From Flavobacteriaceae bacterium UBA4439 (GTDB lineage: Bacteria > Bacteroidota > Bacteroidia > Flavobacteriales > Flavobacteriaceae): DNA of 16,641 nucleotides. The notes beneath the pieces were generated by a model that did not search any database, had not been told where the DNA came from, and was given only the letters and a program-made list of their open reading frames with translations. Both the position numbers and the translations under genes were made by a program. Positions 8,223 through 15,980 of this stretch are shown piece after piece; within the stretch, counting starts at the first letter, position 1; every line of letters starts with the position of its first letter. The stretch covers positions 1 through 16,641 of the forward strand of contig DGPN01000056.1 in NCBI GenBank assembly GCA_002390455.1. The letters run 5' to 3'.

Positions 8223-8909
8223 TTAGAGGTGTTTCAAAATGGATTTTACAACTTGTTTTGCCAATTCTTTGCTTCCAAAGGGGGTAAAATGAACGTTGTT
8301 GGGTCGTTGTAATGCCTCCATTCTGGGCTCGACGAAGGCGTATAAATCGTTGATTTCAACGTTTTGTCTCTTCATTATCCTTTTTGCAATACCGTTATAG
8401 ACTATAGGCATTCCGGGTTTTCTGGCGGGTTTTAGCTTTGTGTTGGGATAGGGTGTAGTGGTGGCGAATATCAATTTTGCTTTGGTCTTCTTTAGATTTT
8501 TGACAATAAATTTGAGGTTCTTTTTGTACTGTTCGGGGGAGGCTTGATGGGGATCGTCAAAACTTTTACTGTTTTTCCCAGTTTGTGGATTTACGTGTTT
8601 GATGTCGTGTAAACCAAAATTGAAATGAATCATATCCCACTGCTTTTCACCCGTCCATTGTGATATTTTTTGAATTCCATTGGTGGTTCCGGCACAGTTC
8701 TGAAAACCACCTTCGGGCATCATGGGTCTGCTTAAATTTACTTTGCCCTCCAAGGCTTCTTTTACAAAAGGGTAGTAGCCGATGGATATGGAGTCGCCCA
8801 AGATCAGGACGTTGGGCAATCGTTTTTGTCGCGAAAAAACAAGGGTTGGGGAAAATGCTGAAAATAGAGCAAAAGCAGCGCTTTTGACAAAAGACCTTCT
8901 TGAGTTCAT
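8223..8909 (-). CDS. SGNH/GDSL-family hydrolase, Tat-like signal
   Basis: A 228-residue SGNH hydrolase, probably a carbohydrate esterase removing acetyl or other acyl groups. The N-terminus S-R-R-S-F-V-K followed by a hydrophobic stretch resembles a twin-arginine signal. Block I is G38-D39-S40-I-S with the catalytic Ser40. Block II may be the CAGTTNG segment. Block III reads NFGLHD rather than the usual GxND. Block V reads N204-N-V-H207-F-T-P, so His207 is kept, but the residue three before it, normally Asp, is Asn. A Ser-His arrangement with another acidic residue, or a related non-canonical subfamily, is possible. It is first in the SGNH-GH39-GH32 series, which suggests deacylation of the same glycan before exo-hydrolysis. 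Fold assignment is good; activity and substrate are unproven. Confidence 0.82.
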   Translation of the reverse strand: MNSRRSFVKSAAFALFSAFSPTLVFSRQKRLPNVLILGDSISIGYYPFVKEALEGKVNLSRPMMPEGGFQNCAGTTNGIQKISQWTGEKQWDMIHFNFGLHDIKHVNPQTGKNSKSFDDPHQASPEQYKKNLKFIVKNLKKTKAKLIFATTTPYPNTKLKPARKPGMPIVYNGIAKRIMKRQNVEINDLYAFVEPRMEALQRPNNVHFTPFGSKELAKQVVKSILKHL

Positions 8910-8970
8910 AGATTGATTTTCCGTTAAATTATTAATAATATTTGAAGAAAAGAATGAGAGAAAGAAGATT

Positions 8971-11175
8971 TCAGGAAATCAAAGAACTCAGCAAGGATTT
9001 TACTTCTTCGGTATTGTCCACACAGTAATTGGCCTTGGTGTTTTTATTTCCGACCTTCACATTGATTGCGTGAGTTGGAAGATCATTGAACATAAATTCA
9101 TCCGTAACATCATCTCCAAAACACAAAATAAAGTCATATTCTTTGTCACCAATAATTTCAGAAACTGCAGTTCCCTTGTTGTATCTTCCACTAACTACTT
9201 CAATCACTTTGTCCCCATCCATGACGTTTAATTCATCGGAGATCAGACTGTTCAAAACGGTTTTGAGTTCTACTACTCTTTCAGCAGCCAATTCGGGATC
9301 GGTTTTACGATAGTGCCATACCAAACTGTTTTTTTTCTCCTCAATAAAAGTACCAGGAGTACGGTCGGTAAATGTTTCCATCAAAGGAATCAAATCTTCT
9401 TTCCAGTTTTTTTGGAGGGTTTCCTTACTCAACCAATTTTGTTTTTTGTGTTTGATAAAATATCCGTGCTCGGCAACCAATGTAATGGGAAGATGACCGA
9501 ACCATTTTTCAAGAAAATCTTGGTCTCGACCACTTATGATGGCCAACTCCGTTTGGGGAAAGTGGATCAGTTGTTGGAGCAGTTCCATCAAAAATTCGTT
9601 GGGAATTGCCAATTCAGGTTTGGGGTGGTATCCGACTAGGGTTCCGTCATAATCCAAAAAAATCATTCTTTTTTTAGAGGACTTGAATTTTTTGACAATG
9701 GTACCTTGAATGTGGTCGTTGATCTTGATGATTGAAGATTCTTCCGCACTGAGGTGTTTGGTTTTTAGCGCCTTCATAAATTCATTGGCCCAATGCTCGA
9801 CAGAGTAGCGCTTGAGTCTTTTTTGCATGCTCAAATTTCTTTTTTGCTGTTCCTCGAGTGGCATTTTTATGGCGGTCAACAGAGCATCGGCCATTTGGTC
9901 GAGGTCAAAAGGATTGATCAGTACCGATTCATAAAGTTCTTTGGAGGCTCCAGCCATCTCACTGAGAATCAAAACACCATCTCCCTTGACTCGAGTAGCA
10001 ATATACTCTTTGGCGACCAAATTCATTCCGTCTCTCACTGGAGTGATCATGGCAATATCTGAAGTCATGTACAAGTCAACCAAATCATCAAAATCCATGG
10101 CCCTGTAATAATACCAGATGGGAGTCCAATTGATGGTGGCAAACTTTCCGTTGACCCGTCCCACGATCTCGTCAGTTTCTTTTTTAAGTCTTTTATAATC
10201 AGAGACATTTGACCGAGAGGGTACGGTAAGCATGACCAAACGAACTTTTTCGAGATATTCGGGATATTTGGTCAGAAATAGTTCAAAAGCTTTGATGCGG
10301 TTGACGACCCCTTTGGTATAATCCAGTCGATCGATCGAAAGGATCATCGATCCTTTGTTCGCTCCTTTTTTGTGGAGTTCTAACTGTTTTTTGAAATCAG
10401 ATTTTTCATTGTTTTCCATGTCCAGATGGGATTGGGCGGCATTTCTGAATTTTTCATAATCGATTCCCATTGGAAAAGTATTCACCACCACTTCTCGGGT
10501 TCCCAAGTTGACTCGGTTAAAGGAAACTTCTTTTCTGAGTATTCGCTTGACGGAACTCAAAAAATGACGTTCATAGTCGTAGGTGTGGAATCCAATTAGG
10601 TCTGCACCGAGCATCCCTTTTAGAAGCGGTTCCCTCCAAGGGAAAATTCTAAATATTTCAAAAGAGGGAAAAGGTATGTGTAAGAAAAATCCTATGGTTA
10701 CATCTGGTCGTACATCCTTGATCATTTTGGGACATAGAAGAAGTTGGTAATCGTGAATCCATACGGTGTCCCCCTCTTCAATATTGAGTAAAACACTGTC
10801 TGCGAACTTTTGATTGACCTCTTCATAGGACTTCCATTGTTTCTCGTCAAAGACAGAAAACTCGATAAAGTAATGAAAAAGGGGCCAAAGTGACTTGTTG
10901 GACAGCCCGTAATAGAAATCTTCAATTTCCTTATGATTTAGGGATACTGGAAAATAGCCCTCTTTTTTTAACGATTTTTTTAATGGAGTCCATGTCTTTT
11001 TATCAATCTCATCGCTATTGATACCTGGCCACCCTACCCAAAGGGAATTTTGTCCCTTGTGAACGGAATTCATACCCGTCGCTAAACCACCACTGGTGGG
11101 GGTAAATTCAAAAGAATTATCTAATTTCGTCAACTGTATTGGAAGTCTATTTGATACGATAATGTTTTTTGCCAT
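8971..11175 (-). CDS. Bifunctional trehalose-6-phosphate synthase/phosphatase (OtsA-OtsB fusion)
   Basis: This cytoplasmic fusion of 734 residues makes trehalose from UDP-glucose and glucose-6-phosphate in two steps. The N-terminal GT20 domain (about 3-475) shows SNRLPIQL, the SGGLATGM loop, WVGWPG, VWIHDYQLLLCP, HIPFPS, R283-L-D-Y-T-K288-G and RDGMNLVAKEY; R283 and K288 have the same spacing as the phosphate-binding pair of E. coli OtsA. The C-terminal HAD phosphatase (about 495-730) has nucleophile D508 and acid D510 in FLDYDGT, then IISGRD, LVAEHGY and GDDVTDEFMF. The start at 11175 gives MAKNIIVSNRLP, the normal N-terminus; the frame is open to 11229 but that would overlap the divergent GH15 gene. 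The SGNH gene follows 61 bases downstream on the same strand, so read-through into the glycan block is possible. Confidence 0.94.
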   Translation of the reverse strand: MAKNIIVSNRLPIQLTKLDNSFEFTPTSGGLATGMNSVHKGQNSLWVGWPGINSDEIDKKTWTPLKKSLKKEGYFPVSLNHKEIEDFYYGLSNKSLWPLFHYFIEFSVFDEKQWKSYEEVNQKFADSVLLNIEEGDTVWIHDYQLLLCPKMIKDVRPDVTIGFFLHIPFPSFEIFRIFPWREPLLKGMLGADLIGFHTYDYERHFLSSVKRILRKEVSFNRVNLGTREVVVNTFPMGIDYEKFRNAAQSHLDMENNEKSDFKKQLELHKKGANKGSMILSIDRLDYTKGVVNRIKAFELFLTKYPEYLEKVRLVMLTVPSRSNVSDYKRLKKETDEIVGRVNGKFATINWTPIWYYYRAMDFDDLVDLYMTSDIAMITPVRDGMNLVAKEYIATRVKGDGVLILSEMAGASKELYESVLINPFDLDQMADALLTAIKMPLEEQQKRNLSMQKRLKRYSVEHWANEFMKALKTKHLSAEESSIIKINDHIQGTIVKKFKSSKKRMIFLDYDGTLVGYHPKPELAIPNEFLMELLQQLIHFPQTELAIISGRDQDFLEKWFGHLPITLVAEHGYFIKHKKQNWLSKETLQKNWKEDLIPLMETFTDRTPGTFIEEKKNSLVWHYRKTDPELAAERVVELKTVLNSLISDELNVMDGDKVIEVVSGRYNKGTAVSEIIGDKEYDFILCFGDDVTDEFMFNDLPTHAINVKVGNKNTKANYCVDNTEEVKSLLSSLIS

Positions 11176-11208
11176 AATTCTATTGAATGAATAAGTATAC
11201 TCGAAAAT
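11176..11208. promoter_or_regulatory. Short divergent spacer between trehalose synthesis and GH15 genes
   Basis: Only 33 bases lie between the chosen starts of the OtsA-OtsB fusion and the GH15 gene. The spacer is AT-rich and contains the perfect palindrome AGTATACT (11194-11201). It is too short for two independent promoters with leaders, so promoter elements probably overlap each other or reach into the opposite coding region. A shared control point for both genes is inferred, not shown. Confidence 0.35.
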
Positions 11209-13002
11209 ATGCATAAAAGGCCATCTCAACCGTCTCCAGACAATTTAAATTATGGAATTATAGGGAATTGTAAATCATCTGCCCTCATAAATGAGGATTC
11301 CTCAATTGATTGGTCGTGTTTACCTCAATTCGATTCTCCCTCCGTTTTCGGTAAAATATTGGATGATCAAAAGGGGGGATCATTCAAAATCGAATGTGAT
11401 AATTCCTATGAGATTACCCAACAGTACCTCAAAAAAACAGCGATTTTATTGACCCGTTTTGACAATGGAACCGATGCCTTCCAATTGTTGGATTTTATGC
11501 CTCGCTACCAAAAAGACAATGGGGTCTATTATGCCCCACCAGAAATTGTTCGGTTGGTCAAATTGATCAAGGGAAATCCAAGTTTTAAGGTCTTGTATGA
11601 CCCCCAATTGGAATATGCCCAAGGGGAAACAAAAAGCTATATAAAAGATGATTTTATCATCAGTGTGGTCGATGACCAACGTTATGATACTTTAACCTTA
11701 TACACTGATTTGGACAAGGCTTCGGTGCTCAATGGAGACGAAATAAAGTTGGATCAAGATTATTTTTTTAAAATATCCTACAACGAAAAGATCAATCCCT
11801 TTGACATTGAAGATGTCAAATTTGAGTTTGAAAAAACAAAAGTATATTGGCTTAATTGGTGTTTTAAAACGCCCACTTTTGACAATGCTTATAACGAGGA
11901 AATTCTCAGAAGTGCTATAACCCTAAAACTGCTCACCTTCGAAAAAACAGGAGCTGTCTTGGCTGCAGCTACAACTTCTTTACCCGAAACTATTGGGGAG
12001 GTGAGAAATTGGGACTACCGTTTTTGTTGGATCAGAGATGCTTCGATGGTAATCAAGGTCATCACCAAGTTGGGACATCTCAAAATCGTTAAGAAATTTA
12101 TAGATTTCATCATCGATCTCATTCCAGATAAGGACGAAAAGTTACAAATCATGTATGGCATCAGTGGTGAAAAAATGTTGACTGAAAAAACACTGGATCA
12201 TTTGTCGGGCTATCAGGGATCAAAACCCGTAAGAATAGGCAATGCTGCGTTTGTCCAAAAGCAAAATGATATTTATGGTATTCTGATGGATGCCATTCAC
12301 TTTCAGATTGAGAAATACATTGAAGAGACCGATAAGCACGAAGAGTTGTGGTCTATCGTAAAATCTATTCTATGGGTGGTGGAACACAATTGGAAGCAAG
12401 CAGATAAAGGCATATGGGAGTTCAGAAAAGAAGATCGTCATTTTACTTTTTCCAAACTCTTGTGTTGGGTGGCTGTAGATCGAGCCATCAAAATTTCTAA
12501 CATCATACAATCGGGTAAATCTGCCAAAAAATGGGAGGCACTTCGAACAGAAATTTACGAGGATATATTAGAGCACGCTTGGAATGAAGAGGTTCAGGCT
12601 TTTACACAATCCTATGGTACTGAGCATTTGGATGCTTCGGTATTGCTTATGGAGCCCTATGGTTTTATTGATGCTAAAAACCCTAAATACGTCAAAACGG
12701 TTAAGGCCATTGAAAAAGACTTGTCTCATGAGGGTCTTTTGTTTAGATACAAAAATGACGACGATTTTGGAACGCCTAGTTCATCGTTTACCGTATGTAC
12801 TTTTTGGTTTATCAACAGTTTGTATAAAATTGGGGAGGAGGAAAAATCCAAAGCAATGTTTGATCAGCTACTTTCCTACAGCAATCACTTGGGATTATTT
12901 AGCGAGGATATTGATTTTAAATCAAAAAGGCTTTTAGGAAATTTCCCACAGGCCTATTCCCATTTGGCTTTGATCGATACAGCAATGAATTTCAAAAGTT
13001 GA
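11209..13002 (+). CDS. GH15 family protein, trehalase/glucoamylase-like
   Basis: A 597-residue GH15 hydrolase without an evident signal peptide, so probably cytoplasmic. An N-terminal beta domain of the trehalase-like type (about 1-230) opens with NLNYGIIGNCKSSALI and IDWSCLPQFDSPSVF. The (alpha/alpha)6 barrel (about 245-590) has NWDYRFCWIRDASM, the PVRIGNAAFVQKQNDIYG block, the likely general acid E404 in GIWEFR, and the likely base E566 in LFSEDID, ahead of GNFPQAYSHLALI. Both catalytic glutamates therefore appear intact. Bacterial homologues include glucoamylases and acid trehalases. Divergent placement against the trehalose-6-phosphate synthase/phosphatase favours a trehalose-degrading role, but this is context only; glucoamylase or another alpha-glucoside activity remains possible. 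The first in-frame ATG (11209) is used; the conserved region starts about 12 residues later. Confidence 0.9.
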   Translation: MHKRPSQPSPDNLNYGIIGNCKSSALINEDSSIDWSCLPQFDSPSVFGKILDDQKGGSFKIECDNSYEITQQYLKKTAILLTRFDNGTDAFQLLDFMPRYQKDNGVYYAPPEIVRLVKLIKGNPSFKVLYDPQLEYAQGETKSYIKDDFIISVVDDQRYDTLTLYTDLDKASVLNGDEIKLDQDYFFKISYNEKINPFDIEDVKFEFEKTKVYWLNWCFKTPTFDNAYNEEILRSAITLKLLTFEKTGAVLAAATTSLPETIGEVRNWDYRFCWIRDASMVIKVITKLGHLKIVKKFIDFIIDLIPDKDEKLQIMYGISGEKMLTEKTLDHLSGYQGSKPVRIGNAAFVQKQNDIYGILMDAIHFQIEKYIEETDKHEELWSIVKSILWVVEHNWKQADKGIWEFRKEDRHFTFSKLLCWVAVDRAIKISNIIQSGKSAKKWEALRTEIYEDILEHAWNEEVQAFTQSYGTEHLDASVLLMEPYGFIDAKNPKYVKTVKAIEKDLSHEGLLFRYKNDDDFGTPSSSFTVCTFWFINSLYKIGEEEKSKAMFDQLLSYSNHLGLFSEDIDFKSKRLLGNFPQAYSHLALIDTAMNFKS

Positions 13003-13003
13003 G

Positions 13004-13033
13004 TTGATAATTAATAACTTAAAATAGATTTTG
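13004..13033 (+). promoter_or_regulatory. Possible Bacteroidota-type promoter for the OmpA-family gene
   Basis: TTG at 13004-13006 is followed after 18 bases by TAGATTTTG (13025-13033). This resembles the Bacteroidota -33 TTG and -7 TAnnTTTG elements, with one extra T in the second. Transcription would begin near 13040 and leave a leader of about 20 bases, AT-rich and without a Shine-Dalgarno sequence. The match is imperfect and lies in AT-rich DNA just after the GH15 stop. Confidence 0.35.
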
Positions 13034-13059
13034 TATTTTTAAATTCAATTTTTAAAAAC

Positions 13060-14376
13060 ATGAAATATCAATTATTAAAATTCGTTATAATATTTACAGT
13101 TCCTTTTTCAATTATACTTGCTCAAACATCTGATAACCCTTGGACAATTGGTCTAGGAGCAAATACTGTACAAATAATGGATGATTCAGTGGAATCAAAA
13201 TTTGGATTAGGTCCATCAGTTTCAATTGGAAGGTATCTAGGAGCCGGATTTTCTATAGGAGCTAATTATGGTATAAATAAGTTTGACATAGACGATATTA
13301 ATACAGATTATACCTCAGTTGACGCTTTTCTGAAATTTAATGTCAATTCAAATAAATTTTCTCCATATTTAATTGCTGGGTATGGATTATCAGATTTTGG
13401 AAAAAAACTAAGCTTAAAGGGGGTATTTAATTCACAAGGAGCAGGAAGAACTATTACTGGTGGGGTTGGATTTGATATTTTAGTTTCAGAAAAAATTTCT
13501 TTAAATATCAGATCAACATACCGATTTTCTGAAGAAAAAGGGACATACAAGCATCTACAACACATGGTAGGCTTTAACTACAACTTTGGTCAAGGTGATT
13601 CAGATAAAGATGGTGTCCCAGATAAAAAAGATTCTTGTCCAGAGGAACCGGGCCTGAAGGAATTCGATGGTTGTCCTGATACCGATGGAGATAAAATCCC
13701 AGATAACAAAGACAGTTGTCCTGAGGAGTTTGGTGCAGAAATCATGAACGGTTGTCCTGATACCGATAATGATGGTGTTGCTGACAATGAAGACGAATGC
13801 CCAGAACAAGAAGGGTTGGTTGAGTTAAATGGTTGCCCTGATGGCGATGGCGATGGTGTGGCAGATAAAGATGACGAATGTCCTAAAGATGCTGGTGAAG
13901 AGGATAACAAAGGTTGTCCTTGGCCAGATACTGATGGTGACGGTGTAAACGATAATATTGATGCTTGCCCTGATCAAGCTGGCTCCGCCGAGAATAGTGG
14001 TTGTCCTGAGCTCTCGACAGAAGTGGTTCAGACTATTAATGAGTTGGCTACCAAAGTAAATTTTGCAGCTGGTACAGATCGGATACAGGGTAAGACAGTG
14101 ATGAATTCTTTGAATGAAATCAAAAAATTACTTGATCAAAATCCTGACGGTAATTTAGTCATCGAAGGTCATACTTCCAGTGACGGTGAAGCTGATGCAA
14201 ACCTCGAGCTTTCTCAATTGCGAGCAGCAGCTGTCAAGTCGTTTCTAGTTAACTTGGGAGTCAACTCCGATCGATTGAAAACCGAAGGCTATGGTGAGGA
14301 AAGACCGATTCAGGATAATGACACGCCTGAAGGGAGAGCCTTAAACAGAAGAGTACAATTCAGAACAGAATTCTAG
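13060..14376 (+). CDS. OmpA-family outer-membrane protein with TSP3 repeats
   Basis: A 438-residue outer-membrane protein linking the membrane to peptidoglycan. A Sec signal peptide ends at about residue 21 (ILAQ). Residues about 25-178 alternate hydrophobic and polar positions like an 8-stranded beta-barrel and end in HMVGFNYNFGQ. Five thrombospondin type-3 calcium-binding units follow, starting at residues 180, 207, 234, 261 and 290, each with an Asp-rich DxDxDGxxD-like core and paired CP motifs. The OmpA_C domain (about 325-438) has VNFAAGTDRI, the EGHTSSDG loop, LSQLRAAAV and ALNRRVQFR, expected to bind diaminopimelate. The gene stands alone between the GH15 gene and a terminator. Its barrel region is visibly more AT-rich than neighbouring genes. 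Comparable proteins are abundant structural porins in Flavobacteriia; no specific symbol is assigned. Confidence 0.93.
   Translation: MKYQLLKFVIIFTVPFSIILAQTSDNPWTIGLGANTVQIMDDSVESKFGLGPSVSIGRYLGAGFSIGANYGINKFDIDDINTDYTSVDAFLKFNVNSNKFSPYLIAGYGLSDFGKKLSLKGVFNSQGAGRTITGGVGFDILVSEKISLNIRSTYRFSEEKGTYKHLQHMVGFNYNFGQGDSDKDGVPDKKDSCPEEPGLKEFDGCPDTDGDKIPDNKDSCPEEFGAEIMNGCPDTDNDGVADNEDECPEQEGLVELNGCPDGDGDGVADKDDECPKDAGEEDNKGCPWPDTDGDGVNDNIDACPDQAGSAENSGCPELSTEVVQTINELATKVNFAAGTDRIQGKTVMNSLNEIKKLLDQNPDGNLVIEGHTSSDGEADANLELSQLRAAAVKSFLVNLGVNSDRLKTEGYGEERPIQDNDTPEGRALNRRVQFRTEF
13597..14007 (+). repeat. Five tandem TSP3 coding repeats
   Basis: Five related units of about 81 bases encode residues 180-316 of the OmpA-family protein, with periods of 27, 27, 27 and 29 residues. 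Each begins with an Asp-rich Ca-binding core, then a DxCP-type motif and a closing GCP. The last unit is preceded by an added Trp-Pro. They are degenerate at DNA level yet keep the GGTTG(T/C)CCTGA-like joint, so repeat-number change by recombination is conceivable. Confidence 0.88.
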
Positions 14377-14383
14377 AAAATTA

Positions 14384-14409
14384 AAAAAAGGGGCGAAAGC
14401 CCTTTTTTT
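14384..14409. terminator. Bidirectional intrinsic terminator between the OmpA-family gene and rpe
   Basis: A GGGC/GCCC stem closes a GAAA loop (14395-14398) and is extended by a G-T pair and an A-tract (14384-14389) facing a T-tract (14404-14409). Read rightward it ends in a T-run after the OmpA-family gene; read leftward the A-tract becomes a T-run after rpe. The TAA stop of rpe (14408-14410) lies on the edge of the hairpin, so the terminator is built into the end of that gene. Confidence 0.85.
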
Positions 14410-15061
14410 AATGAATGTTTTTTAAACCAGAGATGGTCTCAATTGGGTTTTTGGAGGAAAACACAAAACTTCCTGCCACCAAAACATTGGCGCCGCATTC
14501 AATCAGTTGTTTGGCATTTTGGTTGGTAACCCCTCCATCAATTTCAATTTGAGTGGATGCTCCTGCCTTTTTGATCATGTCGCTCAGCCTTTTTACTTTT
14601 TCAAAAGTTGATTCTATAAAACTTTGCCCTCCAAAGCCCGGATTTACACTCATTAAACAAACTAAGTCAATGTCATTGATAATCGGTTCCAGCAAATCAA
14701 TCGCTGTATGAGGATTAAGAGCAACCCCAGCTTTCATACCCTTCGCTTTAATGGATTGAAGGGTTCGGTGAAGGTGGGTGGAGGCTTCATAATGCACAGT
14801 GAGTATATTACTACCCAAGGCTGCAAAAGTATCGATATAGCGTTCGGGTTGGACAATCATTAAATGAACGTCTAAGGGCTTTTCAGCATGGGCAGCAATG
14901 GACTTGAGTACTGGCATACCAAAAGAGATGTTGGGAACAAAAACCCCGTCCATCACATCGATATGAAACCAATCTGCCTTACTACTGTTGACCATTTTAC
15001 AGTCGCGTTCTAGATTTCCAAAATCTGCAGCTAATAATGAGGGGGCAACTAGAGTTCCCAT
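14408..15061 (-). CDS. rpe: Ribulose-phosphate 3-epimerase
   Basis: A 217-residue cytoplasmic TIM-barrel enzyme that interconverts ribulose-5-phosphate and xylulose-5-phosphate in the pentose phosphate pathway. It shows APSLLAADF at the N-terminus with Ser8, metal and catalytic residues H33 and D35 in FHIDVMDG, H66 in DVHLM, and D175 in EIDGGV. The VNPGFGGQ loop and the phosphate-binding VAGSFVF segment also match. Length is normal for the family. The start is 14 bases after the rpoD stop on the same strand, and the order pnp-rpoD-rpe fits Flavobacteriia, so co-transcription with rpoD is likely. The stop codon sits inside the shared terminator hairpin. Confidence 0.97.
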   Translation of the reverse strand: MGTLVAPSLLAADFGNLERDCKMVNSSKADWFHIDVMDGVFVPNISFGMPVLKSIAAHAEKPLDVHLMIVQPERYIDTFAALGSNILTVHYEASTHLHRTLQSIKAKGMKAGVALNPHTAIDLLEPIINDIDLVCLMSVNPGFGGQSFIESTFEKVKRLSDMIKKAGASTQIEIDGGVTNQNAKQLIECGANVLVAGSFVFSSKNPIETISGLKNIH

Positions 15062-15075
15062 TTTGAGTAGTTAGT

Positions 15076-15939
15076 TTAACCCAAGTAAGTTTTTAAAATC
15101 TTACTACGAGAGGTGTGTTTGAGTCTTCTTATGGCTTTTTCTTTAATTTGTCTAACCCTTTCACGGGTCAAATCAAAGGTTTCACCAATTTCTTCCAAAG
15201 TCATGGCATGTTGATTACCTAAACCAAAATACAATCTAACCACATCTGCTTCCCGAGGAGTCAAGGTTTCCAGAGCCCTCTCGATCTCCGTTCTTAAAGA
15301 TTCGTGTAAGAGCGTTTTGTCTGGGTTGGGAGATTCGCCACTGTTTAATACATCATAGAGATTGGAATCTTCACCTTCAACTAATGGAGCGTCCATAGAT
15401 ACATGTCTCCCAGAGTTTTTAAGGGACTCTTTTACATCATTGATAGTCATATCCAATTCTTTCGCAATTTCCTCGGCTGAGGGTGCTCTTTCATGAGCCT
15501 GCTCCAAAAAGGCGTAGGTTTTATTGATCTTATTTATGGAACCAATTTTATTGAGCGGTAGCCTAACAATTCGAGACTGTTCTGCCAAGGCTTGTAAAAT
15601 AGATTGCCTGATCCACCAAACGGCATAGGAAATAAATTTGAAACCACGGGTTTCATCAAAACGTTGAGCGGCCTTGATCAATCCCAAATTCCCCTCATTG
15701 ATTAGATCGGGTAGGGTTAATCCTTGATTTTGATATTGCTTTGCAACAGAGACAACGAAACGCAGGTTGGCTTTGGTCAGTTTTTCCAAGGCGATCTGAT
15801 CACCCGCCTTGATCCTTTGTGCCAATTCTACTTCTTCCTCTGCTGTAATCAGATCTACCTTTCCAATTTCTTGAAGGTATTTATCCAAGGAAGCCGTTTC
15901 CCGATTGGTAACCTGTTTTGTGATTTTGAGTTGTCTCAT
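15076..15939 (-). CDS. rpoD: Primary sigma factor RpoD/SigA, short Bacteroidota form
   Basis: A 287-residue sigma-70 factor that directs RNA polymerase to housekeeping promoters. It begins directly at region 1.2 (SLDKYLQEIGKVDLITAEEE, about 17-36), with no acidic region 1.1 and no long non-conserved insert. Region 2 (about 50-125) has the core-binding LPDLINEGNLGLIKAAQRFD and the DNA-melting FISYAVWWIRQSI. Region 3 spans about 130-210. Region 4 (about 225-285) carries the helix-turn-helix in TLEEIGETFDLTRERVRQI, which contacts the upstream promoter element. This short form is standard for Bacteroidota, whose promoters use TTG/TAnnTTTG elements. The gene lies 68 bases after pnp and 14 before rpe. 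Neighbouring genes are consistent with a housekeeping block. Confidence 0.96.
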   Translation of the reverse strand: MRQLKITKQVTNRETASLDKYLQEIGKVDLITAEEEVELAQRIKAGDQIALEKLTKANLRFVVSVAKQYQNQGLTLPDLINEGNLGLIKAAQRFDETRGFKFISYAVWWIRQSILQALAEQSRIVRLPLNKIGSINKINKTYAFLEQAHERAPSAEEIAKELDMTINDVKESLKNSGRHVSMDAPLVEGEDSNLYDVLNSGESPNPDKTLLHESLRTEIERALETLTPREADVVRLYFGLGNQHAMTLEEIGETFDLTRERVRQIKEKAIRRLKHTSRSKILKTYLG

Positions 15940-15980
15940 GAAAAAATATTATAACTTACAATTTATTATACGTTTAAAAA

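Noticed and set aside
13590..13910. Leftward Ser/Pro-rich open frame resembling a repeat protein
   Set aside because: Its repetitiveness mirrors the TSP3 coding repeats on the opposite strand; the low-complexity composition is the reverse reading of Asp/Gly codons.
13597..14007. Possible CRISPR-like array from regular spacing
   Set aside because: The units are in-frame protein repeats with a codon-level pattern, not identical DNA repeats with unrelated spacers.
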